Part shown: positions 33,770-45,310 of the stretch, one piece after another
How positions within the stretch are numbered: position 1 is the stretch's first letter
Layout: each line of letters opens with the position of its first letter
DNA from: Lantana camara
Taxonomy: Eukaryota; Streptophyta; Magnoliopsida; Lamiales; Verbenaceae
Assembly (NCBI GenBank): GCA_037501455.1
Contig: CM074858.1
Span: forward strand, 97,994,001-98,058,000
DNA length: 64,000 nucleotides
Reading direction: 5' to 3'
Position numbers and translations under genes: made by a program
The notes under the pieces: generated by a model
The model's input: only the letters and a program-made list of their open reading frames with translations
Told to the model about the DNA's origin: nothing
Database searches by the model: none

Positions 33770-34252
33770 CTAGTTGGGGAAATTCGTTGTTTTTTTTGTC
33801 GAGCCCTGAAGAGCCCTGTGAGCCATAGGTTTCCATAAAGATAGCATATAGCACTCCAAGACTTCTTTGATGTTGCAAAGTACTTTTCCCATGCCCATGG
33901 GAGTAGGGAACTTTATCTTCTGATAATAGGTGGAGATGATAGCTTTGAAATCCACCAAGGTCGTACACCCTACGATGATGTTATTTGGGATCTCTATCTC
34001 CACCACAACATAGGTCTCCATGAGTGTTTTCCTTTGAGGGGCTCATCGCATGAACGTGGCTAGTTTTACCTGCCCTCGAGGGACCACCTCGGATGCTCCA
34101 AAGCCTATGAGGGTTATTTTTAGAGGTTCAAGGGGTATGTTAGCAGCATTTATTTTAACAAATGTAGAGTACAAGAGAACATTCACTGAACTACCACTGT
34201 TCACAAGAACCCTCTTTACAACGTGGTTATGCACATTAAGGCTAACCACCAT
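33770..34252 (-). pseudogene. Tat protease remnant (minus-strand copy)
   Basis: Two frames read MVVSLNVHNHVVKRVLVNSGSSVNVL and VVEIEIPNNIIVGCTTLVDFKAIISTYYQKIKFPTP, matching the intact protease. The active-site Asp is Asn (V-N-S-G). A frameshift lies at about 34030. Confidence 0.85.
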
Positions 34253-34259
34253 GGGGCAG

Positions 34260-36540
34260 TCAGAGGTTTCACCGACCCCATGGGGTGTTACAATATGCTC
34301 GAGGTCCTTATCACTAAAGCCTATGGCTTCATTTTCTTTCTTGTTAGAGGCTTCACCTTCTTTGATGGCATAGACCGAACCCTGAATGAAGGGCTGCTAG
34401 TCATAGCTTTGAACAAACCGATGTGAAGAGGCTTTAGAATTTCCATCGGTAGGCTCTCCTGAAATCATGTTGATCATATCAAAGGGGGCATTATTGAGAA
34501 CTGGGTCTTTCAGTTTCCCAGCATCCTTATCATCTTGGTGCCACCCTCGAGGACTCTTGGATTTGGAGCGACTCCGACTCCCTCCTCGGCCATGCTCATT
34601 GCAGCCTTCATCATAATATTCGAGGGTTTTGATGAACTCTTTCAAGTGACTCCCTGCAATGAGCCTTTGGATCTCGTTCTCTAGCTGGCCGCACTAATTA
34701 GTATCGTTCTCTTTTTTTTTTTTTTTTTTTTTTGTGGAAAGCACAGTACTTCCCAGAACGTTGTTGAGCCTCAGTTTCTCTTAGCTTGAAAGGGCTTTTG
34801 AACAACTTTTTGTCCTCCAGAGAGTAAACTTCAGAAATGGGTCAATTGAGGGAGATACGCTTTCCCTTGAATTTTCAACCATTGACTGGGCCTAGTGGTA
34901 CTTGCTGCTTTTCCTATTTCGGCTGCACCATTACCAATTGAAAAATAGATTCTAGTTAGTGAAGATCCTTTTCGATGGACTTGACCGCCAGTTTTGCAAT
35001 GTTTATCACTTTTTGGGTGGTTTTGATGTTTTGGGGCTTCCATCCTATACATACCCTCGAGCCCAAAGAATGGCTTGACAATCCTCCTGATCTCAACAAG
35101 TGATTTAAGCCTCTCATTCACAATGGTCTCTGCAAACTTCTTGCTGACAATTTGCTCGTGATTAAGGCTTTGAATAGTACGTGGACCAAAAAATCCATTG
35201 AGGGTTGCTCGACCTGAAGGACCTCTCTGTTAAAGCGGCTGAAGAAGTCTCTAAGGAATTCATTTTCACCTTGGATCAGACTATGCAAAGGAGTGGCCAG
35301 CTATACCAGGGGTCTTTAAGGAGTTGAAGTGATTAGCAAAAGCTTTCATATGGTTCCCATACCCTCTAATGGATCGAGGGGGCTGTCTTTTGTACCAGTC
35401 TTAGGCAACTCCTACCAAAGAAGTGACAAAGACTTTGGTCCAGTAATGGCTCGAGTGCTCATACAGGTACATCAAGTGTTGGAAGTGATCTAGATGCTCC
35501 TTGGGGTCGATGGTATCATTATAATGGTTGATGGACGTAGGGATCTTTTCTCTTCCAGCCTGAGCCACCAACACTTCATTTACGAGGGATGAGTTCCTTA
35601 TCCAGGGCTGGTAATAACCCTCAACATCATGATCCTCTTAGTCCTCATCGTCCCTCATTCTTCGAAGAGCTCTATCACGCTCTCGTAGGCGGTGGGCATC
35701 TCTGGCATGAGGTCTGACGTCCCTTTCTTGGGGAACTTGAAGCCTGGCTTAAGAGAGCTATCCCACGATCTCTTGTATGCCTTCAAGTTGGTTCTGAACC
35801 ACGGCTAGCAAGTTAGGGTTGTTCACATCTTAAGTGGGCTTCCACCTCATGCACCCTCTCAACAACCTTTCTCTTACCCCCCGTTCAGGTTTCCCTTGGG
35901 CGTCCTTTACAGGGATCTCCCTTCTGAGCGCGAGTGGAGGAGGTTGGGCTGTAAGGTGGCTTGGGCAACTATGAGGGGATATACCTGCCATCCCCTCATT
36001 TGAAGGGTATACTAACGGCTAAGCCCCACTAAATTGAATCTAGCCATGTAATGTCCCTGGGTATTCTGTGCAGCTTGAACTTTGCAATAGGTGTAGAATG
36101 TTGCCAGCTAGAGAGAAGTTAACTTTGGGTTCTACCCTGCCAATCTCTTTTGGGATTGTGATGGGGAGCTGCATTTGACCAGCATGGTAGGGAGGAACAA
36201 AGGACATGACCCTAGCTGTAGAAAAAATGGGTATACATTAGGCATATAACTTGGAGGTGGAACTAACATTCCTTGTTGTCCTCCATTGGTAGCTATAGCG
36301 AAAATAACATTGATTTGGGGGATAGTGGACCCTGATCCACCAGCTCCACCTCCGACCAAGGGGTCTTGTGGCATATTTGTCCCCTTTCCATTTGGATCTT
36401 GAGGGTTGGGATCTTTAGGAGGATCCTAATGATTTCCCTCACGCCCAATGATAACATTCTCCATATCCTTTTGGGTCGGATCATCCCCCTTGCCATGCAC
36501 GTTAGACCTAGTAGACATGACCATGGTGGAATTTATGTTT
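34260..36540 (-). pseudogene. Tat gag remnant (minus-strand copy)
   Basis: Recognisable pieces are MKEFIKTLEYYDEGCNEHGR with an Arg/Ser-rich tail (34397-34645), the knuckle region near 34660-34760, EIRRIVKPFFGLEGMYRMEA (about 35060-35110) and the YEHSSHYW-like region near 35440-35460. A Pro-rich N-terminus lies at 36132-36374. Poly-T at about 34710-34732 interrupts the knuckle. Many stops. Confidence 0.8.
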
Positions 36541-36585
36541 GTAAGGCTTCTAGCAGTAAAAAAATAAAGAAGAACGTGAACAGTT

Positions 36586-36605
36586 TTCCACAGACGACGC
36601 CAAAA
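36586..36605 (-). promoter_or_regulatory. Primer-binding site of the minus-strand decayed Tat copy
   Basis: The minus strand reads TTTTGGCGTCGTCTGTGGAA next to the LTR. It matches the site of the intact element (TTTTGGCGCCGTCTGTGGGA) with two changes. Confidence 0.85.
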
Positions 36606-37301
36606 TGACTATGCTTGATTCGATATCACTGCACAATCATTCAAAATTGATATAGTGGAAGTGGTTCGAGCAAAAAGGGGCACTCGAGAAGATGAACAAC
36701 AGTTTAATCTGAGCGAGATCTTGGTTATGCCTGCTAGACAAACACAAATGTTAGAAGGCCAAACTGAGGGAATATGGGGGATGCCCATCTTTGGCTTTCT
36801 GACGCTCACGTCCGTAAACCTTATATGAAGATTTAAGTGAGCTAGAGAGAATGTAAGAACTGCTAAGAGAATAAGGTAGAGGCCTTTGCGTAATTCCATG
36901 ACGTGCAAGTGCAGGAATATTGCTCTAGACACGTGGCCTAATGGATGGGGGTTAGGGTAAAGCATCTGTAGGCTAGGAAAAATAGCCGTAAAGATGGTTG
37001 CAGAGACGGACTACTGTGTACGGAGCGTCAGAGTGTACTAGGCTATCTCCAAGGGACTTGGTTCTCGAAGTAATCAAGGGGGGTATTTTGCCCCAAGCTC
37101 ATTCATGGCTTAGTTGTTCGAGGGATACTCATGCGGTATCAAGCCTCCTGCGGCCGAGGGGCACCTTAGAGGCGTTCTGTTGAGCTTAGCCCGCAAGGAT
37201 TGGGTTTTGAAGTGGTCCTGAGGTGGAACATGGATCCGTATGTCTCGTTCTCATAGGTTATGGGGTGGTGACATGCCTCAATAGTATTTATGCCACATCT
37301 A
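36606..37301 (-). repeat. 5' LTR of the minus-strand decayed Tat copy
   Basis: The inner end is fixed by the primer-binding site (minus strand ...GCATAGTCA). The outer end, about 37301, is placed by alignment of TATTTATGCCACATC with the TATTTTGGCCCCATCA end of the intact LTR. Shared blocks are GGCCACGTGTCTAGAGCAA and AGTTTGGCCTTCTAACATT. A (TA)n run at 37300-37319 follows. Confidence 0.75.
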
Positions 37302-37460
37302 TATATATATATATATATACCATAAGCCGATACACTAAAACACTAATCATGATATTGACTAATCATGTTCCGTATGGACATAATTCTCATTATACAATCT
37401 GATGTTTTCCTACATCTTAGTATTGATTGTCACATTTATCGAATATCAAGATAACACCAC

Positions 37461-38640
37461 AGGTGATTTTCTAATTTTAGTGCATGCTTTTGTGTGACCT
37501 TCAATTATGGTGTATTTTTTAATATATTTGAATTTTAGTATGAACCGCTTTCATAGGAAATAATTTCATCATTTTTTTTAGATTCTTTATAAAGTCGCTT
37601 TTGTCGACTTCATTAAAAACTCAACACCAGCTACGGTAAATAGGATTAAAAAGAGTAGGAATTTCTAATAAAAAAGAATATTTATCACAAAAAATAAGAT
37701 ATAGGACAACGCAAGAGTCTAAAATTTTTTATCCGTCTGCGCGAGTTCGAGAGGATGGAAGAGGTAGAAAAATTCAATTTTTTATTCATAAACTATATAT
37801 GTCTCATGACACAAAAGAAAATGATTCTTCGGTCTAATAAAAAATGCCACAATTTTTGCTCGTAAACCATATGTCATGGGTCTAACATAATTTTACAAAC
37901 AATAAATCCCAAAAAATTACTAAAAATGACACAATTTGTTTCTAATCAAATATGACACAACAAATGATTCCAACTTTTGCTCGTAAACCATATTTTATGG
38001 CCTAACATAATTTTGCAAATAATAAACCCAAAAAAAAAATCGCTAGAAACATAAAATAACACACACAAAAGAAAAAAAAAATTATATAATTTTTTTTTAA
38101 AAGGAAGATGGTTATAACTAAATAACACACAAAAACAAAATTCAACTTTTATTAAAAATCACATTCCATGGATCTAACTTAATTTGAAAACAATAAACCA
38201 AACAAAGGAGCAAAACAATAATCCAATTTTTGTGTGTTATTTAGTTAGAACCCTTTTCTTTTTCTTTTTTTAATTAAAAGTTGTATTATTGTTCTTGCAT
38301 TATTTTTTGTAAGAGTTTGTATTATCTTTTCTTTTTCTAATTAATATTTTTCTATTTCTTCCTTCCTCTCAAACAGATAGATAAGAAATTTTGGACTCAC
38401 ACATTATCTTATATCTTATCTTTTGTGATATATTTTATTTTTCTATTTACTGCCATGGATGTTGAGTTTTTAATGAAATCGCTTTGAAAAAATGGCTTAG
38501 CAAAAAATTTGAAAAGAAAAAGAATATAGGTGATGAACCCACTTTATATAAAAACGACTTACACCAAAATTCAAATATACTAAAAAATAAACCATAATTA
38601 AAATATACATTAGAAAACGCACTAAAATTGGAAAATCCCC
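37461..38640. mobile_element. Foldback / MULE-like element with long terminal inverted repeats, 1180 bp
   Basis: The left arm starts AGGTGATTTTCTAATTTTAG. The right arm, reverse-complemented, starts GGGGATTTTCCAATTTTAG. Homology continues for several hundred bases (shared CATTAAAAACTCAACA, GATAAGATATA, and AACTAAATAACACACAAAAA at about 38118 and its inverse at about 38228). Flanking 9-mers TAACACCAC (37452-37460) and TAACACGAC (38641-38649) match at 8 of 9. Long arms and a 9-bp TSD suggest a Mutator-like non-autonomous element. The centre has degenerate repeats of GCTCGTAAACCATA with TAACATAATTTT. No transposase. Confidence 0.75.
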
Positions 38641-38798
38641 TAACACGACTTGATAAGTCAAAAGGTTAATACGCAAATTAATTAATTAAAAAATTGAGAC
38701 CATAATTAAGAATTCAATTAAGCAAACCGATAAACACAGAAACGTACGTCATAAATTGAAATTCGAGGAGATATATTACCTCTCACGATATTTGAATA

Positions 38799-41250
38799 TA
38801 GGGGTGGTAAATGGGCAGGTTAAGCTGGGTTCATATGGGTTGTGTTTAAATGGTTTGGTTTCAAAACGAGTTCCATATTAATGGGTTGAGATTTAGATGG
38901 ATTTAACACGTTTTGGGTCCGTTTAACCCTTTTTTACGACCTATTCGACTTATTTATAACTTGTTTGACCCATTTCGGGTTCGTTTAACCCGTTTCTTAC
39001 TTGTTCAATCTATTTTTGACTCGTTTGGTTTGTTTTGCACCCGTTTCACTTATTAATCGACCTGTTTGGCCTATTTTAGATTCTTTTGACATGTTTTGGG
39101 CCAGCTTCACCCATTTTTCAACCTGTCCGACCTATTTTCAACTCGTTTGGCATGTTTCAGGCCCGTTTCACCTATTTTTTGACCTAGTAAGGACTCATTT
39201 AACCGTTTTTGACTCGTTTAACCTTTTCTAACTTGTTCAATCTATTTGTGACTCGTTTGAATTGTTTTGGGCTCGTTTCACCCTTTTTTCAACTTGTTCG
39301 GTCTGTTTCAAACTCGTTTGACATATTTTGGGCCTATTTCACCCGTTTTGGGCCTATTTTTGACCTGTTTGTTCTATTTTGAAATCTTTAGATCTATTTT
39401 GGCCGATTTCACTGGTTTTTCAACCTATTCAACCTGTTTTGAATTTGTTTGACTCATTTTGTGTTCATTTCACCAATTATTTTTGCCCGTTTGACATAAT
39501 TTAGGCTCGTTCAACATATTTTTCGATATGTTTGAGTTATTTTGGACTTACTTGACCCATTTTGGAAGCATTTGATCCATTTGATCAATTTGGATCCATT
39601 TTACTAATTTTGAATCAATTTGACTCATTTAGATCTATTTGTGTCATTTTCGATTAATTCCACCCATTTGGATTGATTTTACCTATTTTGGATCTATTTC
39701 ACTCATTTAGATCCGTTTGACCAATTTAGGATCTATTAGATCCATTTGGATCCATTTAACCCGTTCGAATCAATTTTACTCATTTTGGATTTATTTTATT
39801 TATTTAGATCCTTTTGATCAATTTTGAATCCATTGGACCCTTTTGGATCTGTTTGACCCGTTTCGATTTATTTTATCCAATTTGGATCTATTGGACCCGT
39901 TTGGATTAATTCTAACCATTTTGGGCTCATTTCACTCTTTTAAATCCATTTGACCCATTTGGATCCATTTAACCTGTTTATCCTATTTGATCCATGTTGA
40001 ACCCATTTTCGACTTGTGTGTACTCATGAAAGAGGTCTAAAATGTGTGAAATTAGCCCAAAATAGATTAAGTGGATAAGGTTAAACAAGTTTAAAAAATG
40101 GGTGAAATAGGTCCAAAATGGATATAACGTATCCAAAATAGGTGAAATAAGTCCAAATTTTGTTAAATGAGTCATAAATAGATTGAACAAATGGAAAAAT
40201 GGTTGTAACAGGTCCAAAACAAGTCAAACAAGTCAAAAATAGGCCAAACTGGTCGAAAAAGGATCGACCAAGTTGAAAAACAAGTCAAATTGGTCTAAAA
40301 TTAGTCGAATATGTTAAAAAATGGGTGAAACGGACCAAATGAGTTCAAAATAAATTGAGAAATGGGTGAAACGTGTTTGAAATGGGTTAAACGAGTCCAA
40401 AATAGATCAAACAAGTAAAAAAAACAAGTCTAACGAGTCCAAGATGGGTCGAACAATTCAAAAAACGGGTCAAACTGGTCTAAACAAGTTTAATTGGTCT
40501 AAAATAGGTCTAACATGTCGAAAACTAGGTGAAATTGATCGAAAACTTGGTCAAACAAGTCCAAAATAGTTCAACCAAGTTGAAAAATGGGTGAAATTGG
40601 TCCAAAACGGATCAAATAGGTCTAACATAGATTGAACAGATTGAAAATGGGTAAAATGGGTTCAAAATAGGTCAAACAAGTCCAAAATGGGTTGAACAAG
40701 ATAAAAAATGTATTTAAAACAAGCCAAATTGGTCTAACAAGTCAAAAACTGAGTGAAATGGATCTAAAACGGGCCAAACGAGTCCAAAATATATCGAACA
40801 AGTTGAAAAACAGGTGAAACGAATGCAAAATGGGTCAAACAGATCTAACGTAGATCAAAAAGGTTGAAAAAATGGGTAGAATGAGTCAAACGAGTCCAAA
40901 ATTGTATTTATGTGTAAAAATAGATGTAAAATTGTTAATGTGTATAAATGTATGAAAAAATGTGTTAATGTATATATATATATGTAAAATCGTGTTAGTG
41001 TATGTAAAAAATATATTACTGTGTGTAAATGTATCTTAGTATGTGTATAAAAAGTATAATTACATGTAAAGGATTTATGAATAGAAATATAATGCTTAAT
41101 TTATGAGAAGAGTAAAATAATAATAAAATATTAAAATTAAATAAATAAATTTAATCATTAAAAATTCAACTTAAACTCCGGTATCAACTCATTAAAAACC
41201 CAACACTCTCCCAACTCATTATTGATCCAATCTAAATTTGAACCAATTCA
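38799..41250. repeat. Giant inverted minisatellite (foldback), about 2.4 kb
   Basis: From about 38,830 to 39,990 the plus strand repeats variants of a roughly 20-nt unit (CGTTTGACCCATTTTGG). From about 40,020 to 40,900 the reverse complement form dominates (CCAAAATGGGTCAAACGAGT). The switch is near 40,010. The left end AGGGGTGGTAAATGGGCAGG resembles the starts of plant hAT-like non-autonomous elements, and the right end has CCCAACTCATTATTGATCC-type sequence. Long frames inside are products of the repeat. 40.9-41.2 kb is TG-rich low-complexity DNA. Confidence 0.75.
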
Positions 41251-41311
41251 AATTTACTAAGCCACAGAGTACTTTATCGATCGACCATAACTCATTCTGC
41301 CACATATGAAC

Positions 41312-41338
41312 TTATTATTATTATTATTATTATTATTG
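41312..41338. repeat. (TTA)n microsatellite
   Basis: About nine tandem TTA/ATT triplets. Confidence 0.9.
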
Positions 41339-41887
41339 TAAAAACACAACAAACAAAGGCTGAAAGGCTGCACAGCCTCTCTTTTAAAAGTCACTAGACC
41401 TTGTAGTCTAACATCACAATAACTGAAATCAACATAACTCAAAATAAAGCACTGAATGTGTTCGATCAAGCCTCCATATTTTATTAAATAATATAGGACA
41501 AATTACATCTAATTATCTCAAAATTAGATCTAATTATAAATTAATTCTTCAAATTTTATTTATTATCATATGATTTTTATTTTTTTTTATTTCAGTTAGT
41601 AATCCCCCAAATTTAATCATTTATTAAGGCAGCATTAAATTTTTTTTATAATTTTCATAAAATAATATCTCAACATTTTTGTATTATTGGAAATAACCCT
41701 ATGAACTATTTTGTTATATTGTTTTATGTCAAATGTTACGGGCTCATTTTATTAATATTTGTAGATTTGAAGGATTATTATGAATATCACATATTATCTC
41801 TCTTTTTTAAGAAAAAAAATTATATTAAAGATTAATATTTATATTTTATGTACATAATTAAAAAATTTATGCTTGTTGTGTATAATG

Positions 41888-42708
41888 TGATGGGTCCGGG
41901 AATGGATGGTCCGAATCCGATCACTTTACGATTTGTATTTTGTGGAGGAAACCACCGGAGCTTAGCCGGAAAAGAGGAAGTGAGTTCAACCTGTTGGGAC
42001 AAGCACAAGAAAGTCAGAAGGCCAAGCTGGGGGAACTGGGGGTGATACCCAGTTTGGCTCTCCGACGCTCAAATCAGTTCAGTGTATGAAGAAAATGTAA
42101 GTTCAGTCACAGTTGCAGTGATGAAGAAAGCTTAAAGAATGCTTACAGTGTAGAAGATGACTTGGGTTATTTATAGTTGAGGGTCAAGGGCCCTTTGGTC
42201 ATTTGCCTCAAGTGGTCCTGGCCGAATGTTGCCCTAACACGTGGCGCTGTGAGAGAGAAACCTAGGAGGAATCTTCTGCAAAAGCGGCCCAAAAGTTAGT
42301 GCTAGCAACAGTGGCAGGTGCGCGGGCATGTACGTTGTGTCAGAGAGCCATGTGGGTGGTTGGTAACGAGGGCTTGAGAGCGCGCTCGTGACAACCTTGA
42401 GTCTTGGAGGCCAAGATATCCACTGAGGGGAATGTTGGCTCCAATTCAAGTGACGAGCCAAAGGAGAGGCCACTCTGAGGGAGTGTGACGCTCGAAGAGG
42501 GCTCCCTTGGCACGTAGGCGTACCCATCGTTTGGTGTGTAGGACGCTCGTTGGAGTGATAGCGCTCGTTGGGCTTAACTCCTGAAGAAGATCTGCGCTCG
42601 TTGGGTTCAGCGCTCGTGAACAGATGGCGCAGCCTTGGGGAGACAGATGTCATCATCTCGGTGATGCCACGTGTCTTAATGTGGGACGATCGTATTTTGG
42701 CCCCATCA
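41888..42708 (-). repeat. Tat-1 3' LTR (821 bp)
   Basis: The plus-strand text begins TGATGGGTCCGGG and ends GGCCCCATCA, with TSD TAATG on its outer side. It is nearly identical to 53882-54702. A 199-codon frame on the minus strand (42234-42833) is the LTR read through. Its mirror exists in the other LTR, and I do not call it a gene. Confidence 0.95.
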
Positions 42709-42719
42709 TTTTGCCCCCC
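42709..42719 (-). promoter_or_regulatory. Tat-1 polypurine tract
   Basis: The minus strand reads TTGGGGGGCAAAA directly before the 3' LTR. The same tract occurs in Tat-2 at 62493-62506. Confidence 0.85.
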
Positions 42720-42819
42720 AATTCTGTAGTCCTTAATGATAAGGACTGTAGAATTTTGACACGCTGAATCTCTTGCACGCAACGCTCGTATAGAACTTGG
42801 CGTGTTGAGCAATTTTTCC

Positions 42820-43057
42820 TCTGAATGCGCCATTAATGCGGTCTTTTCAATTGACCGTTCGTATCACTTCCGCATTAAATGCTGGTACTATTCTGAAGCC
42901 CTTGAAACGTCAGAGCATTAAATGCGGGTGCGCGTGGGGCGCGTGAGCATTGGGAAGCATGTGCCGGTTCCATAAAGTGGGCGGTTTCCTAGGCGGGAAA
43001 TGATTGCCATTTTGAATTTATTGCCTAAAACGGCACCAACTTCCATCCCTATAAATA
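42820..43057 (+). promoter_or_regulatory. Promoter of the antisense gene: GCATTAAATGC boxes, E2F-type site, TATA box
   Basis: Elements in order are GCATTAAATGC at 42872-42882 and 42915-42925 (and a related CATTAATGC near 42831), GGCGGGAAA at 42992-43000, and TATAAATA at 43050-43057. GGCGGGAAA is the complement of TTTCCCGCC, which fits the E2F/DP consensus TTTSSCGC. Tat-2 keeps the same set with similar spacing (62636-62667, 62737-62745, 62794-62801) although surrounding sequence differs. This lies inside the element but outside the LTR, so the antisense gene appears to have its own promoter. Function is inferred from motif and position. Confidence 0.72.
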
Positions 43058-43307
43058 CGGGATTCTGAGATCTCCACACTCTTTACGCATTCAGAACTTT
43101 CAAGCACCCTTTGCAAAAAAAGAAATCTCTCGCATCTTCAACCTCTTCTCCAGTTTTCTCCCAGAACTTTCAAGGTAAATTTCCATTGAAACTTTTTAAC
43201 TTTACTAACCGTAGATTCGGACTCTAGGATTTTGTAATCCCTCAGATTTTTGCCTTTCCGAACCCTAATCTTTTTCCAAGAAAACTCCCAAAAACTCCTT
43301 TTCTGCC

Positions 43308-45276
43308 ATGGCCGACCAACACGTTGAAGAGTTTGCCCATGAAATCCAAGAGATGGCCACGGAGAGTTCTTCTTCCCCTGATTCCCTCAGAGACGAGGAG
43401 TTGGGGGCGGCAATGATGGCTGTGGAGGATAGAAATCCAGGAGGAACGGATCCTCTCTTTGAGGAGATGGATCTGGTGATGGAGGCAGAAAGACAAGGAG
43501 TCACCCTCCCCATAACTCAAAGTGCCACACATCCCCACCGCCACAGAGTGACCGTGGCCGTTGCAAATCCGCTTCCAGTGGCGGAAGCCGTAACCGGGCC
43601 TTCAGAAAGGGCCCGTGTTGCAAATCCGCTTCCAGTGGCGGAAGCCGTGACTGGGCCTTCGGAAAGGGCCCGTGACAAGGGCAAGAGTAAGAAAACCCAG
43701 AAATCCAAAGGGCCCAACGAGGGGGAGGGCTCAGGTTATCAGGCTACCGAGCGCACGCCAGATGAGACTCCCAGCACCGTCACTGTGGGAGATGTAAAGA
43801 CAATGATGGCCCCCATCTACTGGGACGAGCGGTATACATGGAGAATTCCTCAAAACCACGAGCGTGCAAATAATCCGCCTCCTGGGGAAATGGCAGTGTA
43901 CGTGGACACCGTGCGCTCAGGAGGCCTGAGGTTCCCCATTTCAGTCTCAATGGCCCATTTGCTGAATGACTTGGGCTTGTGTCCATCCCAAATAGTGCCC
44001 AACGGCTTGGCCCTCCTGACCTGTTTCGTAATTCTGATGAGGACCATGGGTTACGAGCCCTATTTGCGGAACTTCAATGCCCTTTTCCAAGTGGTCAGCT
44101 CCTCTCGCTCTTCTCCTGAGGCGGGTTTTTATTACGTCCAAGCGAAGGCCCACATGAAGCTGATCAACTCGCCCTCGAGCACTTATGGCATTGATTGGAA
44201 AGAAAAATTCATCTTTGTCAAGGCTCCAGCAGGAGAGGGCTTTGGGGTGATCACGGAATGGGGCTCGTACTCAAAGAGCCGTTTGCCACCCTCACTCCCC
44301 CGAGACTGGGCTAAAAACCTGGCAACAACCCTAAGGGACGAGGGTCACCTTATACAAGCAAAGGACTGGATAGACGATGCGGAACTCATGTTCTTGTGTG
44401 GTCTTACCAACGACCCTCATTTCCTTGAGAACCCTCCGGCTCGTGACATAGAGAGAGACGGTTAGATTCTTAGGGCACTAACCTTAGATAGGAATGAATA
44501 CTAACTGCTTTTCTTGTACTTGTAATTTGCACTTAACAATTCTTGTCCAAGGATTTATAACCTTCGTACTTTCATTTCTGCAGGAGCCGCTATCTTAGAA
44601 ATGGCCGGTGGAATCAGACAAGCGGCTCGTTTCGCCAACGCTCAGAGGAATCAAGCCACCCAGGGGAACCAACAGCGCGAGCCCCAACGCCCCCGTAACC
44701 GTAATGATAGAGGGGACGCTCGTGGGGGGGCCAGTTCAAGCGCCAACCCTGAGGTGCAACCCCCTCGTGGCCGAGGGGAACGTAGATTGGTCCCCAGGGA
44801 GACCAGGCGATCGGAGAGAGCAGGAGATGTTCAACCTCTCCTTCCTGCAGAACCAACGAGGCCAAACACCACTTTGGCGATTACTGAGGCTCCTCCGAGC
44901 GCGATCGCAAATAGACCTTCCCGCAAGAGGAAGAGAATGCCTGACTCCGCCGCGATCAAAGGAAAGGGCAAACAAGTGGCTGAGGGCCCCCGAGGCGAGG
45001 GGGACACTTCCTCTTCAGAGGAAGAACACATGTGGGAGTTCCCTCGCCGAGGGGACAGAGACTTTACTGGCGCCCCCGACGGCGGGCCGGTTTTGCTGAG
45101 GCCGGGCTCGGTCGCCCTTAGTCTTACTCAGGATTTGTTCAGCCGGGCTCAATTCTCAGCAGACCACAGGCATCTCTACAATGAGTCTGTAGAGAAGGTG
45201 ACGCTCGACGCAGCCCACGCCCTGATTTCCGTAAGTCTCCATTCCTCGCATTCTTCTTTTCTTTTCCGTAAATCAC

Positions 45277-45310
<34 letters not shown>

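Larger units (their letters stand above)
33470..37301 (-). mobile_element. Tat-lineage element, minus strand, decayed, 5' LTR to protease only
   Basis: On the minus strand there are a 5' LTR (about 37301 to 36606), a primer-binding site, gag (about 36500-34400) and protease (34252-33770), followed by part of the protease-RT linker. It then abuts the plus-strand copy tail to tail at about 33450-33600. RT, RNase H, integrase and the 3' LTR are missing. Confidence 0.85.

Noticed and set aside
39001..39452. Plus-strand frames rich in Phe, Leu and Thr
   Set aside because: They are translations of a 20-nt minisatellite with no domain or codon signature.
42234..42833. 199-codon minus-strand frame repeated in part at 54228-54710
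   Set aside because: It is the LTR sequence itself read in one frame. Identity between the copies follows from LTR identity, and no domain is recognisable.
44608..45099. 163-codon frame overlapping exon 2 of the antisense gene
   Set aside because: It is a shadow frame of the real coding frame, which is supported by the exon joins and the coiled-coil continuation.
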